DNA from: Chitinophaga hostae
GTDB lineage: Bacteria > Bacteroidota > Bacteroidia > Chitinophagales > Chitinophagaceae
Assembly: GCF_018224885.1 (NCBI RefSeq)
Contig: NZ_JAGTXB010000033.1
Span: 1-35,736 of the forward strand
Direction of reading: 5' to 3'
DNA: 35,736 nucleotides
Each line of letters starts with the position of its first letter. The first letter of the stretch is position 1. The translations under genes were made by a program, and so were the position numbers. Under the pieces are notes generated by a model. The model was not told where the DNA came from. It was given only the letters and a program-made list of their open reading frames with translations, and searched no databases. Positions 9,901-19,700 of this stretch are shown piece by piece.

Positions 9901-10260
9901 TTGCCAGGTGTTGACGTGGATGGTAAACCAAATACTAAAGTGGTTTCTGCGGATAACTATTATTACGATTCTTACTTCTCAAATGGTTTCTTCCCTGAAG
10001 ACAGAATCTTCAAAAGCGATTACATTGCACTGCGTAACGTAGCCCTCGATTACACTTTGAGTAAGAGAATTGCTCAAAAGATTCGTATGAGCAACCTGGT
10101 AGTATCTGTGTTTGCAAACAATGTAGCTTACCTTTACAAAGCTGCACCGAATTCAATACCAGAATCAACTAACGGAACCGGCTGGGGTGTAGGTTCTTAT
10201 GGAACAACTGCATTGCCTGCACAACGTTCAATAGGTATTTCTATCAAAACTAAATTCTAA
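6937..10260 (+). CDS. SusC/RagA family TonB-linked outer membrane transporter (susC1, no STN domain)
   Basis: 1107 residues. Signal peptide 1-24 (ending AYGQG), then a carboxypeptidase-regulatory-like beta-sandwich (about 29-92, with the typical ISYIGF), then VVVTALG before the plug domain (about 105-250, including LIVIDGVPIHD and VLYGSEGANGVLLITT). The rest is a beta barrel ending in the outer-membrane terminal phenylalanine (SIKTKF). It imports a substrate across the outer membrane using TonB energy, with the SusD-like lipoprotein as lid. Unlike susC2 and susC3 it has no STN signalling domain, which agrees with the absence of a linked sigma/FecR pair. susD1 follows 11 bases later, so the two are co-transcribed. 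The substrate is unknown. Confidence 0.95.
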   Translation: MQSIKRCLLLFMLFCIGSMFAYGQGKMTVSGTIKDATGNVLEGATVGEKGTTNGVLTGKAGNFTINVKPDARLIISYIGFVTQELQATSSMQITLAASVRTADEVVVTALGIKKQSKALGYAVSKIDADRIMISGTPSNPLQALYGAAPGVQVGATAAGPTAGMKINIRNAVSFDENSSTRPLIVIDGVPIHDQNTKMGFAATDRDNGTGINDINPDDIASMEILKGAKASVLYGSEGANGVLLITTKSGTKGQGIGVAASFTTSWDRAAFMPKLQNEYGSGSSPSNPKNDEDGFYLVNGKRTLAPTLGDGTGAQAFGPKFDPSVKVMWWDGVERPWQAQTKNIYNDLYHTGHQNTSNVAVSGGNEQGQYRFSYTNLNMTPIRPGSNFNKNTFSLNSSYKINNNITLKYTGNFFISKNVNAANLSTMNGEGQQAEIGAFSADINVGLLKQHLLTPDGYNFFASPSNRNLISNGRKGVVGFLWDQYQNKSNFTRLHNIQSLSADIKLTDIFSATLMGGLDYSTERNEYKGKLLDPQLLGPSSGFMYSDVTNIYKTTYGQGMLNFDTKINNDFNLSGFVGGVVRKNSAEGKGASVNGYGQLVIPNYFSFNNLPLGVQPQYQFTNGEDILYSLIGSAQLAWKNQVYIEAQGRQDWSSILPPGNNSYFYPGVSASWILSESFKLPTVFNYAKLRASWANVGRPGPRYFSNVNYATSQTGGGYVLTPPADLPPMDANGNPNLKPERKREFELGAETYLLENRRIGVDFSFYRSHIYDQIMAVAAPPGMGVKNVRMNAGDVMSTGWELAIKTKPVLTKDFQWDLTLNFAHGKTIVEKLDGKLQSLTLWTAFGAVNSVANVGQEYGQLYLTKSTYTYDKPGDANNGQKVVNAAGSAYDYKSTAKLIGKTIPDISGGILNSFTYKNFRLIANIDYQFGATFLSGTETYMMAAGALNETLKYRDAAHGGVAYYLDANSKKVAGNNPNGGPTFHDGVILPGVDVDGKPNTKVVSADNYYYDSYFSNGFFPEDRIFKSDYIALRNVALDYTLSKRIAQKIRMSNLVVSVFANNVAYLYKAAPNSIPESTNGTGWGVGSYGTTALPAQRSIGISIKTKF

Positions 10261-10271
10261 AAACAACTAAG

Positions 10272-12257
10272 ATGAAATACATACATTTAAAATCACTTTT
10301 CTTACTTACGTTGTTAATATCTTCTGTAGGATGTAAGAAGACACTGGAAGATTTGTATCAGAACCCGGATGGATATTCGAAGGATATGGCGGATAAGTCA
10401 GGAGTAAGCGTTATCGCCGGCTTCTTCACTTCTCAGCTAACCCAGGGCTTCTTTTTGAGTGGTGATTACGGTTCTGTTTATCACCAGGTAAGAAGTGGAG
10501 GAAGGGTTACCACCAGTGGCATTCAAATTTATAATGTAATGGCAGAAGGAGGCTCCTACACCCTCGCAGATGTTGAGCATGACTGGGGTACCGGCGGTTT
10601 CAACGAATCTATCTTCAACTTTGTGAATACCCAGTGGATGACATCCGTACTTTGGGCACAACGTGAATACAACAACACGCCACAAGCTAAGCGTACCAAT
10701 TTAGATAGCCTGTATATCACTTTATTGCATGCGCTGAAAGGTTATGCCTATGAAAGAGCCACTGACATGTATGATAAGGTGCCATACATAGAAACAGGTT
10801 CAGCGGGCGGCCTTGACGGCCTTAAAGCCAAATACCTGGGCCAGTCTGAGATCTATCCTAAAATCATCAATGATTTTAAGGTGGCGGAAGAAGCGTTGAC
10901 GAATCTGACACTCACTTCTACCCAACAGGCATCGTTTAGTCAACAGGATATCCTTTTTGGCGGAAGTATTTTGAAATGGCGTAAGTACATTAATTCATTA
11001 AGATTACGTTGTGCAATGAACGTAAGCGAGGTGACCCCTGCGTTGACGAAGCAAGTGCTGACAGAGTTACAGGGCAAACCTTTAATGAGCGACTTTAACG
11101 ATGTAGCTGGTATAGCCGACATCGCTGTTATTGCATTGAATCGTATTTGTAATGAATTGGGAATTACACGTTCTTTCAGGGAAAGAGGAGCTGATTTCAC
11201 CGCAGGGAAAAAATTCCTGCAGGACGTGATGTATTGCCAACCGGTTGAAGGTAGCAAAGTGGTAAACGGAAAAACATTATACTATTTTAGTGGTGATAAT
11301 TCCGCAACTGGTTTGTTAAATGGTACTGTTGACCCGCGTGTTTCTTATATCTTCTCTCCGGACGCTAATGGCAGATACCTGGGTGTTGAAACAAAATGGG
11401 ATGGCAATAAAGATGAAAATAGCTATTTAAATAAAGTTTTGCGTGGCTACTACATCAACGATCCTATTCTGACTGATATTACAAAAACCATCTTTTACTA
11501 TGGTGTAAACAATAGCCTGTCAATTGAACTGGATGCAGCATCAAAAGCAGATTTGAGCAAACGTGAATCATTCCTGTTAAATGCACTTCGCAACAGACTC
11601 GCTAATTCCGAAGACACTGACGGGAACGTAGGTACTGAAAAGAACCTGGTTGCCGCATATAATGTACGCCCGGAATTCAACTTCGCACTGAAATATCCAA
11701 CCATTCATGCGGTTGAAACAGAGCTTTCATTGGCGGAAGCAGCGGTAAGAGGTTTTGGTACATTGAATGGTAGCGCACGTGAGCACTACAAGAATGCGAT
11801 TATATTGTCCTGCAAATATTGGTATGATCTGAATAACTCAAATCAATATTCCAAAACAACCATGCCGGCAATGCCAGGCACCATGGATGATTCCAGAATC
11901 AATGCCAAACCTGCCATGGAATATAATGCAAGCACTTTTGCTGAGAATGCTGCTCAGAAATTTGATGCAATGTCCAGCCAGCAACAAGTACAGGCAATAT
12001 TTAATCAACTGCAGTTGCATTACAATATGCTGAACTTTGAAGTGCCATACACCGCTGCCCGCAGATTAATTAAATATGTCGGTACCAACCCGGCTTCCAT
12101 GTTTGACAAATACAAATGGAAAGAAAGAATGACTTATCCAAGTAGTGTTCAGGCTTCCGATCCGGAAAGTTGGTCAATTATCAGCCCTTCTAATAATCCG
12201 GATCTCCCGGTATGGTTTACAGGCCGTACTACCAAATGGAAGAATGTATTGGAATAA
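10272..12257 (+). CDS. SusD-like nutrient-binding outer membrane lipoprotein (susD1)
   Basis: 661 residues. Lipoprotein signal peptide with lipobox SSVGC, the lipidated Cys being residue 21. The body is mostly helical; YERATDMYDKVPY and KWRKYINSLRLRCAMNVS are typical of the SusD-like families (the divergent SusD-like type rather than classical RagB/SusD). It is longer than the two other SusD proteins here (487 and 559). It should sit on the cell surface as the hinged lid over SusC1 and bind the substrate. Co-transcribed with susC1, 11 bases apart, and followed by a strong terminator. Membership of the SusD fold is well supported; the exact subfamily is my judgement. Confidence 0.9.
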   Translation: MKYIHLKSLFLLTLLISSVGCKKTLEDLYQNPDGYSKDMADKSGVSVIAGFFTSQLTQGFFLSGDYGSVYHQVRSGGRVTTSGIQIYNVMAEGGSYTLADVEHDWGTGGFNESIFNFVNTQWMTSVLWAQREYNNTPQAKRTNLDSLYITLLHALKGYAYERATDMYDKVPYIETGSAGGLDGLKAKYLGQSEIYPKIINDFKVAEEALTNLTLTSTQQASFSQQDILFGGSILKWRKYINSLRLRCAMNVSEVTPALTKQVLTELQGKPLMSDFNDVAGIADIAVIALNRICNELGITRSFRERGADFTAGKKFLQDVMYCQPVEGSKVVNGKTLYYFSGDNSATGLLNGTVDPRVSYIFSPDANGRYLGVETKWDGNKDENSYLNKVLRGYYINDPILTDITKTIFYYGVNNSLSIELDAASKADLSKRESFLLNALRNRLANSEDTDGNVGTEKNLVAAYNVRPEFNFALKYPTIHAVETELSLAEAAVRGFGTLNGSAREHYKNAIILSCKYWYDLNNSNQYSKTTMPAMPGTMDDSRINAKPAMEYNASTFAENAAQKFDAMSSQQQVQAIFNQLQLHYNMLNFEVPYTAARRLIKYVGTNPASMFDKYKWKERMTYPSSVQASDPESWSIISPSNNPDLPVWFTGRTTKWKNVLE

Positions 12258-12313
12258 ATTCTTCCGGCTGGTGAGATAGACACCTCCGGTGGATTAATAA
12301 CAAAGTGAAGACA

Positions 12314-12349
12314 ACAATAAAGCCGCCATTGCGCGGCTTTATTGTTTTT
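12314..12349 (+). terminator. Strong rho-independent terminator after susC1-susD1
   Basis: ACAATAAAGCCGC (12314-12326) and GCGGCTTTATTGT (12333-12345) form a perfect 13-bp stem around a CATTGC loop, followed by TTTTT on the plus strand. It lies 57 bases after the susD1 stop and 37 bases beyond the stop of the converging glycosidase gene. It may serve both strands, though the T-run exists only for plus. Confidence 0.9.
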
Positions 12350-12385
12350 GGTAAGGAAGGGTCCCTGAATTAACGCTCCCGGATT

Positions 12386-15151
12386 TTATCGCCTACTGAC
12401 ATCACCATCCCGGGAAATAACCAGTGTTCCATTGCCATTTGCAGCAGGAAGACTTATCTGCAGCACTCCTTTCTGCAGCCGTTTTACCTCAACCGGCTTT
12501 CCGTTAAACTGCACCTGGTAGTCAAATGCAGGATTCATTCCTGCCAGCACAGTGCGTTTATGCGGTGGGGTAGCCTGATCAAAGGAAATATTCGCTTTGT
12601 ACGAAGTATAATCATTGTTAAAAGACTGCCCGTTGATCCAGATTTCAAATCCAGGTGTAATGGTTCCGGTTTTATAGTATGCCGTAAACCAGGATAGCAC
12701 AGGGGTAGATAAACCGGAGAACTGGTGCCAGCCGGCGCCTCTGCCCGATGCCGCCAGAAAGTGTTCAAATGTATAATAGGAGGCATCCGTTTCTCTTTTA
12801 TACACATCCAATCCTGTGGAGGCTATTTTGTAGGCAAGATCACTGCTATCCATATCCAGCATAGTTTTCCAGACAAACCACTGATGCGGCATCCATACGG
12901 CTCCGTTCCAGTAACCATCTGAACGATAGTAAGGGGCCGACTGGTCCACTACCGTAATTCCGGAAGGACTCCACATATGTTTGGATGAAAAGATTTTGTT
13001 TATTAAGGTTTCCTGCTGACTGGCGGTACATATCCCCGATATCAGCGGGTACGCGCCATCAAGACCCATATTAAAATTGGCGCCGGATGCCGGGTCATTA
13101 AAGAATCCGGTGGCATGGCCGGTGCTGTCGTGCATCACATAGGAATAATATCCACTCTTTGCATCCCATGAATAGCGTTGCAGTGCAGCGGTAAACTTGC
13201 TGATGTCATTGTCATATATTTTGAGATCGGAGCGGCTATTGAGCGCCCTGGCGGCCATTCTCAATATCTTGGCCACACGGATAATATGCGCGGTTGTTAC
13301 AACCGGCGTCACCTGTTTTTCCAAATGCTGATGGTGAACACCTACCTGCGGTGGATAGTCGTCCCACCCGCCGGAATTATAAAAATAGTCCCAGGTTTTC
13401 AGCAAGCCAGACTGCAATACGTTGGTAGAAGAACTTCCATATCGCCCCACCAGGAACTCATAGTATTGTTTAAGCCTGGGATAAAAATAGCTGAGTAATT
13501 CCTGGGATTGGGTTTGGTTCCACAGTTCGAGGAAGGCATATACCTGCACCGGCAGTGGCGTTCCGTGATGGATGAAGGCCGACTGGCTCCCGGGAGGAGT
13601 TACATAGGCATTGATGCAATCTGTTGCCAGTTCACGGTTAACGGTAGAAAGCCCTAATGCCACAAAGCCAAGATCCCATGTATACAGGCTGTTCCACCAT
13701 TTGCCAGGGGTGAAATGTTTAATGTACTGGTTTTGAGTATAAACAGGATATACTACGTTTGAAAGCAACGCGCTTTTCAGCATCCGCTGACTGAACAGGT
13801 ATGGTTGTCCTTTCGGCAGTATTCCTTTTTCTTCAGGGATCGTATCTTTTAGCTGAGCGGCAAAATGTGTTTTTAGCGGGCTGCTTTTTTTCAACGCAGC
13901 CATCACTGCATCGCGTGTTCCGCAGGTAAGCAGTGCGGTGCATGTTTGGTCGGAATACGGCTCTACCGATACCGGTCTGATAAAAATGTTGGCATAATCA
14001 CCTTTCATATTTCCAGTCAGCACTTTGGCCACATGGTTATGCGTTTCGTTCCGGAGAAAAATATCCAGTTCATCATTTTGGATGCTACGTATCTTAAAAA
14101 GCGCTGTATCCCATGTGATCCCGTAGTATAGCGGTACATCCTGGTATTTCAGCAGCAGGCTGCGATCCGGGAGGTTTTCTTCGGACACGGGCATTTTAAG
14201 CATCGGCGCGGGCACAATAGTAAAAGGCTCACGGGATTGATCTGTGGTTACAACAAAACCATTCAACAGGATATCGCCACCGCCAAGTGAAGTAAGGGTG
14301 AGAAGCCGGCTATTATTGTGCGTTGCTTCAAACGGAACATCCAGTACAGCAAGCGAATCGGCTGGTTTGAAAACAACTTTCTGGTTGGCCAGTCCCGAGA
14401 GCTGCACCACAGATTCCTTTCCACCTTTCATCGTATAAATAAAAAGTATCCTGGCCTTTTTATCGCCGGTTGGTGTGTTAACCTCATATGTGATTTTATC
14501 GCCCTGCTGCCTGCCAAATCCTCCTCCAATACCGCGGCCGTTTATCAGCCGGGAGCTTCGCACCTCTCCGCGCATCCATCCATCATAAACAAGGTCGGTA
14601 TTGGGCTGTTTCACAGCATATGAGATCGAACGATAGTCCACTGCATTATACCATTGCGTGCCATCGCCATATTTTAATGTTTGTATCCCGTAATTTTCGG
14701 GATATTCCATCGAGGCTACCAGGTTCAGAGAGAGCAACTGCGGGAGTGCAGTATTGTTAACACAATGTACGGATACCAATACAGCAGCGGTATCAATTAA
14801 TGTATAGGTAACATCGGTATATACCTGGTCCTTCCATTCCAGTTCATACCGGTACGTGATAGTACTCAAATCATTTTTCACATTCCATGGAAAGTAGGAC
14901 GATTCAAACCGTACATTGGGCACCAACAGCTTATTGCGGTAATAGCCCGGCAGTACCGAAAAATCGAAACGCATCCCGGATGCCATATCCGGAATATGCG
15001 AAATGCCTGCATACCGCTTGGAATAAGGCCCCCAGGAGGGCAACCTGAGGTCATGGCTGCCATTGAGTTGTTGAATATTGAAATGTTGGGCGTAACTGTT
15101 GGCAGCTAATAGCCATGTCAGGCAGAAAATAAACCCTGCTATGATTTTCAT
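12386..15151 (-). CDS. Exported GH63-like glycoside hydrolase, (alpha/alpha)6 barrel
   Basis: An N-terminal beta-sandwich domain (about residues 25-400) precedes a C-terminal helical barrel. Barrel motifs resemble the GH63/trehalase-like clan: YTWDLGFVALGL, GGWDDYPP (candidate general acid Asp near residue 597), SDGYWNGAVWMPHQW, and FEHFLAASGRG (candidate base Glu near 796). I place the start at 15151 because MKIIAGFIF... is a clean signal peptide; the frame stays open to an ATG at 15209-15211, but that codon lies inside a 20-bp RNA hairpin and would put 20 residues before the signal peptide. It is the last gene of locus B and the only enzyme there, so it likely trims the oligosaccharide taken up by SusC2/SusD2. 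An alpha-glycosidase is the best guess; the linkage is unknown. Confidence 0.8.
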   Translation of the reverse strand: MKIIAGFIFCLTWLLAANSYAQHFNIQQLNGSHDLRLPSWGPYSKRYAGISHIPDMASGMRFDFSVLPGYYRNKLLVPNVRFESSYFPWNVKNDLSTITYRYELEWKDQVYTDVTYTLIDTAAVLVSVHCVNNTALPQLLSLNLVASMEYPENYGIQTLKYGDGTQWYNAVDYRSISYAVKQPNTDLVYDGWMRGEVRSSRLINGRGIGGGFGRQQGDKITYEVNTPTGDKKARILFIYTMKGGKESVVQLSGLANQKVVFKPADSLAVLDVPFEATHNNSRLLTLTSLGGGDILLNGFVVTTDQSREPFTIVPAPMLKMPVSEENLPDRSLLLKYQDVPLYYGITWDTALFKIRSIQNDELDIFLRNETHNHVAKVLTGNMKGDYANIFIRPVSVEPYSDQTCTALLTCGTRDAVMAALKKSSPLKTHFAAQLKDTIPEEKGILPKGQPYLFSQRMLKSALLSNVVYPVYTQNQYIKHFTPGKWWNSLYTWDLGFVALGLSTVNRELATDCINAYVTPPGSQSAFIHHGTPLPVQVYAFLELWNQTQSQELLSYFYPRLKQYYEFLVGRYGSSSTNVLQSGLLKTWDYFYNSGGWDDYPPQVGVHHQHLEKQVTPVVTTAHIIRVAKILRMAARALNSRSDLKIYDNDISKFTAALQRYSWDAKSGYYSYVMHDSTGHATGFFNDPASGANFNMGLDGAYPLISGICTASQQETLINKIFSSKHMWSPSGITVVDQSAPYYRSDGYWNGAVWMPHQWFVWKTMLDMDSSDLAYKIASTGLDVYKRETDASYYTFEHFLAASGRGAGWHQFSGLSTPVLSWFTAYYKTGTITPGFEIWINGQSFNNDYTSYKANISFDQATPPHKRTVLAGMNPAFDYQVQFNGKPVEVKRLQKGVLQISLPAANGNGTLVISRDGDVSRR

Positions 15152-15167
15152 GACGGACGTTTTGAGT

Positions 15168-15213
15168 GAATGCCTGTTAACTCCCGGTACAATCCGGAAA
15201 TTAACAGGCATTC
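15168..15213 (-). promoter_or_regulatory. 20-bp intercistronic RNA hairpin between susD2 and the glycosidase gene
   Basis: In minus-strand RNA, GAAUGCCUGUUAA plus UUUCCGG pairs without interruption with CCGGGAG plus UUAACAGGCAUUC around a 6-base loop (AUUGUA). Two of the 20 pairs are G-U; on the plus strand the same positions are C-A mismatches, so the structure fits the operon's own transcript. No T-run follows on that strand, so it is not a classical terminator. It ends 16 bases before the preferred glycosidase start. Likely roles are protecting the 3' end of susC2-susD2 message or limiting translation of the downstream gene. Confidence 0.7.
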
Positions 15214-15218
15214 AATTT

Positions 15219-16682
15219 TTAGTTAGCACCTTCGTTCTGGGTGATCTTTGTTTTATTGATGTCGATCTGGCTTTGTGGTATCGGGAATACCAGGTTCTTT
15301 GTGGTAACAGGATTTACGAGGTTGATCTGCGCTGCTTTCCCATTCATTACGGTAATAGCGCGATCTGTTCTTACAAGATCGTACCAGCGCAGGTTTTCAA
15401 AGGCAAACTCCACTCTTCTTTCATGTTCCATTGCCAGGCGGAACGCCGCCTGGTTGGGAACTGTTGCAGAAGTGAGATCATTGAGGCCTGCGCGTTTACG
15501 TATATTGTTAAGATAAGTAAAGGCATCACCGCTGGCCACGTAACCTGCTTCGTTCAAACACTCGGCATACATCAGTAACACATCTGCATAACGGATAACA
15601 GGTATGTTATTACCATTATCATTATTGACGGTGGGAACGTCAAAATATTTTTTAACGAAATTGCCCGGAATTGTAGCGCCGCTGGCATTTACATAAGAAG
15701 TAGCCAGGGTTGCTGCCTTCCGCTGGTCGCCGGCTTCGTAGTCGTTTACCAGGTCGTCGCTGGGGGTATTATTACCGCCACCACCGAACATGATAACGGC
15801 ATTCCCTGAATTTTGCGGAGCAAATGAGTTGGGCCAGGTGTTTCCCTGTCCTACGCCACCGGATTTATATTGCACATCAAAAATGGCTTCTTTATTATTT
15901 TTGTTGCTCACTTTGAAAAAGTCGGCATACACCGGTACCAGGCTGTACTGCTGCAGATCAATAACGGCTTTTAATTGTACTGCTGCCGGTGCATATTTCT
16001 TCTGGGTAAGCAATACGCGGCCAAGAACGGCCTTGGCGGCACCCTTTGTGGCCCTGCCAACATCAGAACCGGTAAAGGAAACAGGTAATGCATCAGCAGC
16101 CTCTGTAAGATCTTTTTCTATTTGCGCATATACGGCTGCTTTCGGGTTTCTGCCATATTCATACCCTTCATCCGGGTTGGTGATCTCCTTTAACACCAGT
16201 GGCACATCTCCAAAGGTGCAAACAAGATTAAAATAAAAGAGCGCGCGGAGAAATTTGGCTTCCCCGGTGTACTGATTTTTCACGGCATCCGTCATGGTGA
16301 TAGTGCCAATGCGCCCGAGAATAGCATTGCATCGAGCGATAGCTGAATAGCTATTGCTCCAGCGGTTATTAATAAACGGATTGGTAGTGCGTATATAGAA
16401 ACGGTCAAATTCATCCTGGTCGGTTACAGAACCGGAAGCCACCGGTATGGAGTTATCGGACCTTATCTCTCCGAAAATGTAACTGTCAGCGCCATAAGTA
16501 CCGCCTGATCTGAGCGCGTTATAGGCGCCGTTGACAGCATTTTTAAAATCTTCCGGTGTTTTGTAAAAATTACCGGTGGTGATGGAAGATACCGGCTGCA
16601 GGTCTACGAAACTTTTGCCGCAGGACGACAGCAGGAAAACGAGTAAAGCTGCCTTGTATGTAATACTATGATTGAATTTCAT
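15219..16682 (-). CDS. RagB/SusD family nutrient uptake outer membrane lipoprotein (susD2)
   Basis: 487 residues, the usual length for classical SusD. Lipobox LLSSC with lipidated Cys21. Typical features are the N-terminal helical part (TTGNFYKTPEDFKNAVNGAYNAL), the TPR-like helices (KFLRALFYFNLVCTFGDVPLV), and the C-terminal RagB block with ADVLLMYAECLNEAG, LNNIRKRAGL and RRVEFAFENLRWYDLVR. It is the surface lid and binding partner of SusC2, 31 bases upstream in the same operon. It should bind a glycan fragment that the downstream GH63-like enzyme then acts on; that pairing is inferred from gene order. Confidence 0.95.
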   Translation of the reverse strand: MKFNHSITYKAALLVFLLSSCGKSFVDLQPVSSITTGNFYKTPEDFKNAVNGAYNALRSGGTYGADSYIFGEIRSDNSIPVASGSVTDQDEFDRFYIRTTNPFINNRWSNSYSAIARCNAILGRIGTITMTDAVKNQYTGEAKFLRALFYFNLVCTFGDVPLVLKEITNPDEGYEYGRNPKAAVYAQIEKDLTEAADALPVSFTGSDVGRATKGAAKAVLGRVLLTQKKYAPAAVQLKAVIDLQQYSLVPVYADFFKVSNKNNKEAIFDVQYKSGGVGQGNTWPNSFAPQNSGNAVIMFGGGGNNTPSDDLVNDYEAGDQRKAATLATSYVNASGATIPGNFVKKYFDVPTVNNDNGNNIPVIRYADVLLMYAECLNEAGYVASGDAFTYLNNIRKRAGLNDLTSATVPNQAAFRLAMEHERRVEFAFENLRWYDLVRTDRAITVMNGKAAQINLVNPVTTKNLVFPIPQSQIDINKTKITQNEGAN

Positions 16683-16713
16683 GAGATGTCAGTTTTGTGG
16701 TTTCACCTGAATA

Positions 16714-19700
16714 TTAAAAGCCAACGTTGATGCCGAAAGTCACTGTTTTTGACAATGGATAACTGCCATAGTCAACGCCGCCGGTAAGCGGCCCCTCGTA
16801 GTTGCTTACTTCCGGGTTGAAATTCAGGTACTTTGTCCAGGTATAAAGATTTTGTGCAGAAGCGTATATCCGTACCTGTTGTAACTTAAGACGGCTTATA
16901 ACAGATTTTGGCAACCTGTAGCCCAGGCTTATATTCTGGATACGCAGGTAGGAGCCATCTTCTACCCAACGGGAAGAAACAGCATTGTTATTACCGGTAG
17001 TACGCGCATTAGCTCTTGGTACCTTGCCATTGCCGGGATTTTCCGGCGAACGCCAGCGGTCCAGTGCTACTGTCAGGTTGTTGCCTCCTCCTTCCAGGTT
17101 ATCAAAAAAGCGGCGGCTCAGGTTAAGGATCTGCCCTCCCTGGGTACCCTGTATGGCAATAGCAAGATCGATGTTCTTGTAAGAGAAGGTGTTGCTGATA
17201 CCATAAATGAAATCAGGCTGATTATTGCCAATGATTGTTCTGTCTTTCGCATCAATGGCGCCATCACCATTTACATCTTCATATTTCAGATCTCCGGGTC
17301 TTGTGGTATTATCATGCGGATTGGTATGCAGGTCGGCGGCATCCTTGAATATGCCCAGCTGTTTGTATCCATAGAAGCTGCCGATAGGCTCGCCTATCAT
17401 CGTAATGTTCGTTTCTCCAACACCACTGCCGCTCAGGATGGGATCGCCGGTGGGCCCCAGTGCCAGCACTTTGTTCCGGTTAAAGGAGAGATTGGCGCTG
17501 GTATTCCAGGTAAATGCCCCGGTAAGATTATAACTATTCACACCAAATTCGAAACCTTTATTGCTCATCTTGCCAATGTTTTTCACGGCAGAACCGAATC
17601 CGGTGAGCGTGGGTACATTTACGGACAGCAGCAGGTCTTTGGTGATGCGATCGTAATAATCTACCGTAAGAGAGATCCTGTTTTGTATGATACCGATATC
17701 CACACCAAGATCCAGTTGCTGGTTGCGCTCCCAGCTCAGACCTGGATTGCCGAGTGTGCTGATAGCAAGACCGGTAACGATATTGTTGTAGAAGGCGTAA
17801 TTGGAGCTACCTACACTTCCTACATAAGGATAGTAGTTATTGAATGAATTGTTACCGGAAAGACCATAACTAACGCGCAGTTTCAATTCAGATAACAGCG
17901 GCAGATTTTTCATGAAAGGTTCTTCTGAAACCCGCCATCCCGCGGATGCCGCCGGGAAAGTACCAAATCTGTTGTCCGGTCCGAAAATCGAGGAACCATC
18001 GCGCCGCACCGATACTTTCAACAGGTATTTGGTTTTATAGTTATAATCCACCCTGGCAAAGTAAGACACGGTTGCGTTTTCTGTGATTTGCGAACTCACG
18101 GATGCCGGTTGTCCGGCAGCATTCAGTGTTTGTACAATGTCGTTGGCAAAGGTGTTGCCGGCGGCGTCGGAAGATTGGTATTGCAGTTTGCTGGATTCAG
18201 TACCGGCCAGCACTTCCAGGTTGTGTACATTCCGGAAAGATACATTGTAGCTCAGTACCTGGTTCACCAGCCAGCTAACGCCCTGTTCTGAAAACGCGGT
18301 GCCTGTGGCAGCCGTAGGCGGCAATTGCTGGTTAAGCGGCATCTTTGAAGTGGTATAGGTGTTTCTCCTGTTCTGGTAAAGATTGGCATTACCGGAAACC
18401 CTGTATTTCAGATTTGGGAGAAATTTGTATTCTGCGTAGGCATTAGACAGCAGGTTAGTTTCGTGGAATGGGCTGTTATATTCGGTAATATTGGCAACTG
18501 GATTGGTAATACCGGGCAGGTTGTAGGGTGCTGCCAGGGCTGCCATCGAAGAATAGCTGCCGTCGGGGCCGTAGATAGGCGCCATCGGCATGGTATTGAG
18601 TGCGGCATTGATGATGCCGTTGCTGGCCCAGTGTCCATCGGATCTTACTTCCTGTGTTATTTTGTAAGATGGATTGATGTTAACCCCAATGGTCAGTTTT
18701 GGAGTGGCTTGTATATCCACGTTTGCCCGCAGGGTATAACGGTCCATCGTTGATTTCCTGATAATACCATCCTGCTTCAGGTAGCCGGCGCTGACAGTAT
18801 ACTGTACATTTTCGGAGCCACCTGTGGCCGAGAACTGGTAATTGCTGATCGGTGCAGTACGGAAAATGAGGTCCTGGTAGTGGTAATCCGGGAGTGCGGC
18901 CAATTTGGCCGGGTCATCGAAATTCAACCAATCAAAGGATTCGCCGCGGGGATAACGGTAACGAAGGTAATTGGAAGGCCGTGCGCTGTTGGGATCAGAT
19001 ATCTGGGCGCCGGGTACATTGTCGAGATAAGCATTGTTGGCTGCATCTTTAGCAAATTCTGCATATTGCTGTGAATTCAGTACATCCAGTTTTTTCGACA
19101 CCTGCTGAAATCCCGTATAGGCGTTCAGGTTCATTCTTATTTTACCGGGTACCCCTCTTTTTGTTGTTACGAGTATCACACCGTTGGAGCCGCGGGAGCC
19201 GTAGATAGCCGCAGAGGAGGCATCTTTCAGCACATCGATCTTATCAATTTCCTCTGCATCCAGCAAGCCAAATACGGAGGGAGGAACAATGTTACCGTCT
19301 ACCACTATCAATGGACTTGTTCCTGCTGAAATAGAGCCAAAGCCCCTCACTTTGATGGCAGGTGTTTTGCCCGGGCTTCCTGAATTCTGTTGCACCACTA
19401 CGCCGGCTATTTTACCCTGTAGCGCACTGGCCACGTTCGACACCGGCATATCATGGATTTCCTTCATAGAAACAGACGCAATGGCGCCGGTCACATTTTG
19501 TTTCTTTTGCGTACCATAACCTACCACCACTACATCGTTCAGATTACTGGAAACAGCCACCAGTTTTACATTGAGCGTTGTTCTCCCTGCCAGTGCATGC
19601 TCCTGTGAAGCAAACCCGATATAGGTAAACAGCAGGGTATCATTAGCGGTACGCACATTCAGCGTGAAATGCCCATCAGGGCTGGTAGCAGTACCGAGGG

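Noticed and set aside
15099..15578. 159-codon plus-strand ORF across the susD2-glycosidase junction
   Set aside because: Antisense to two well-supported genes; its translation shows no domain.
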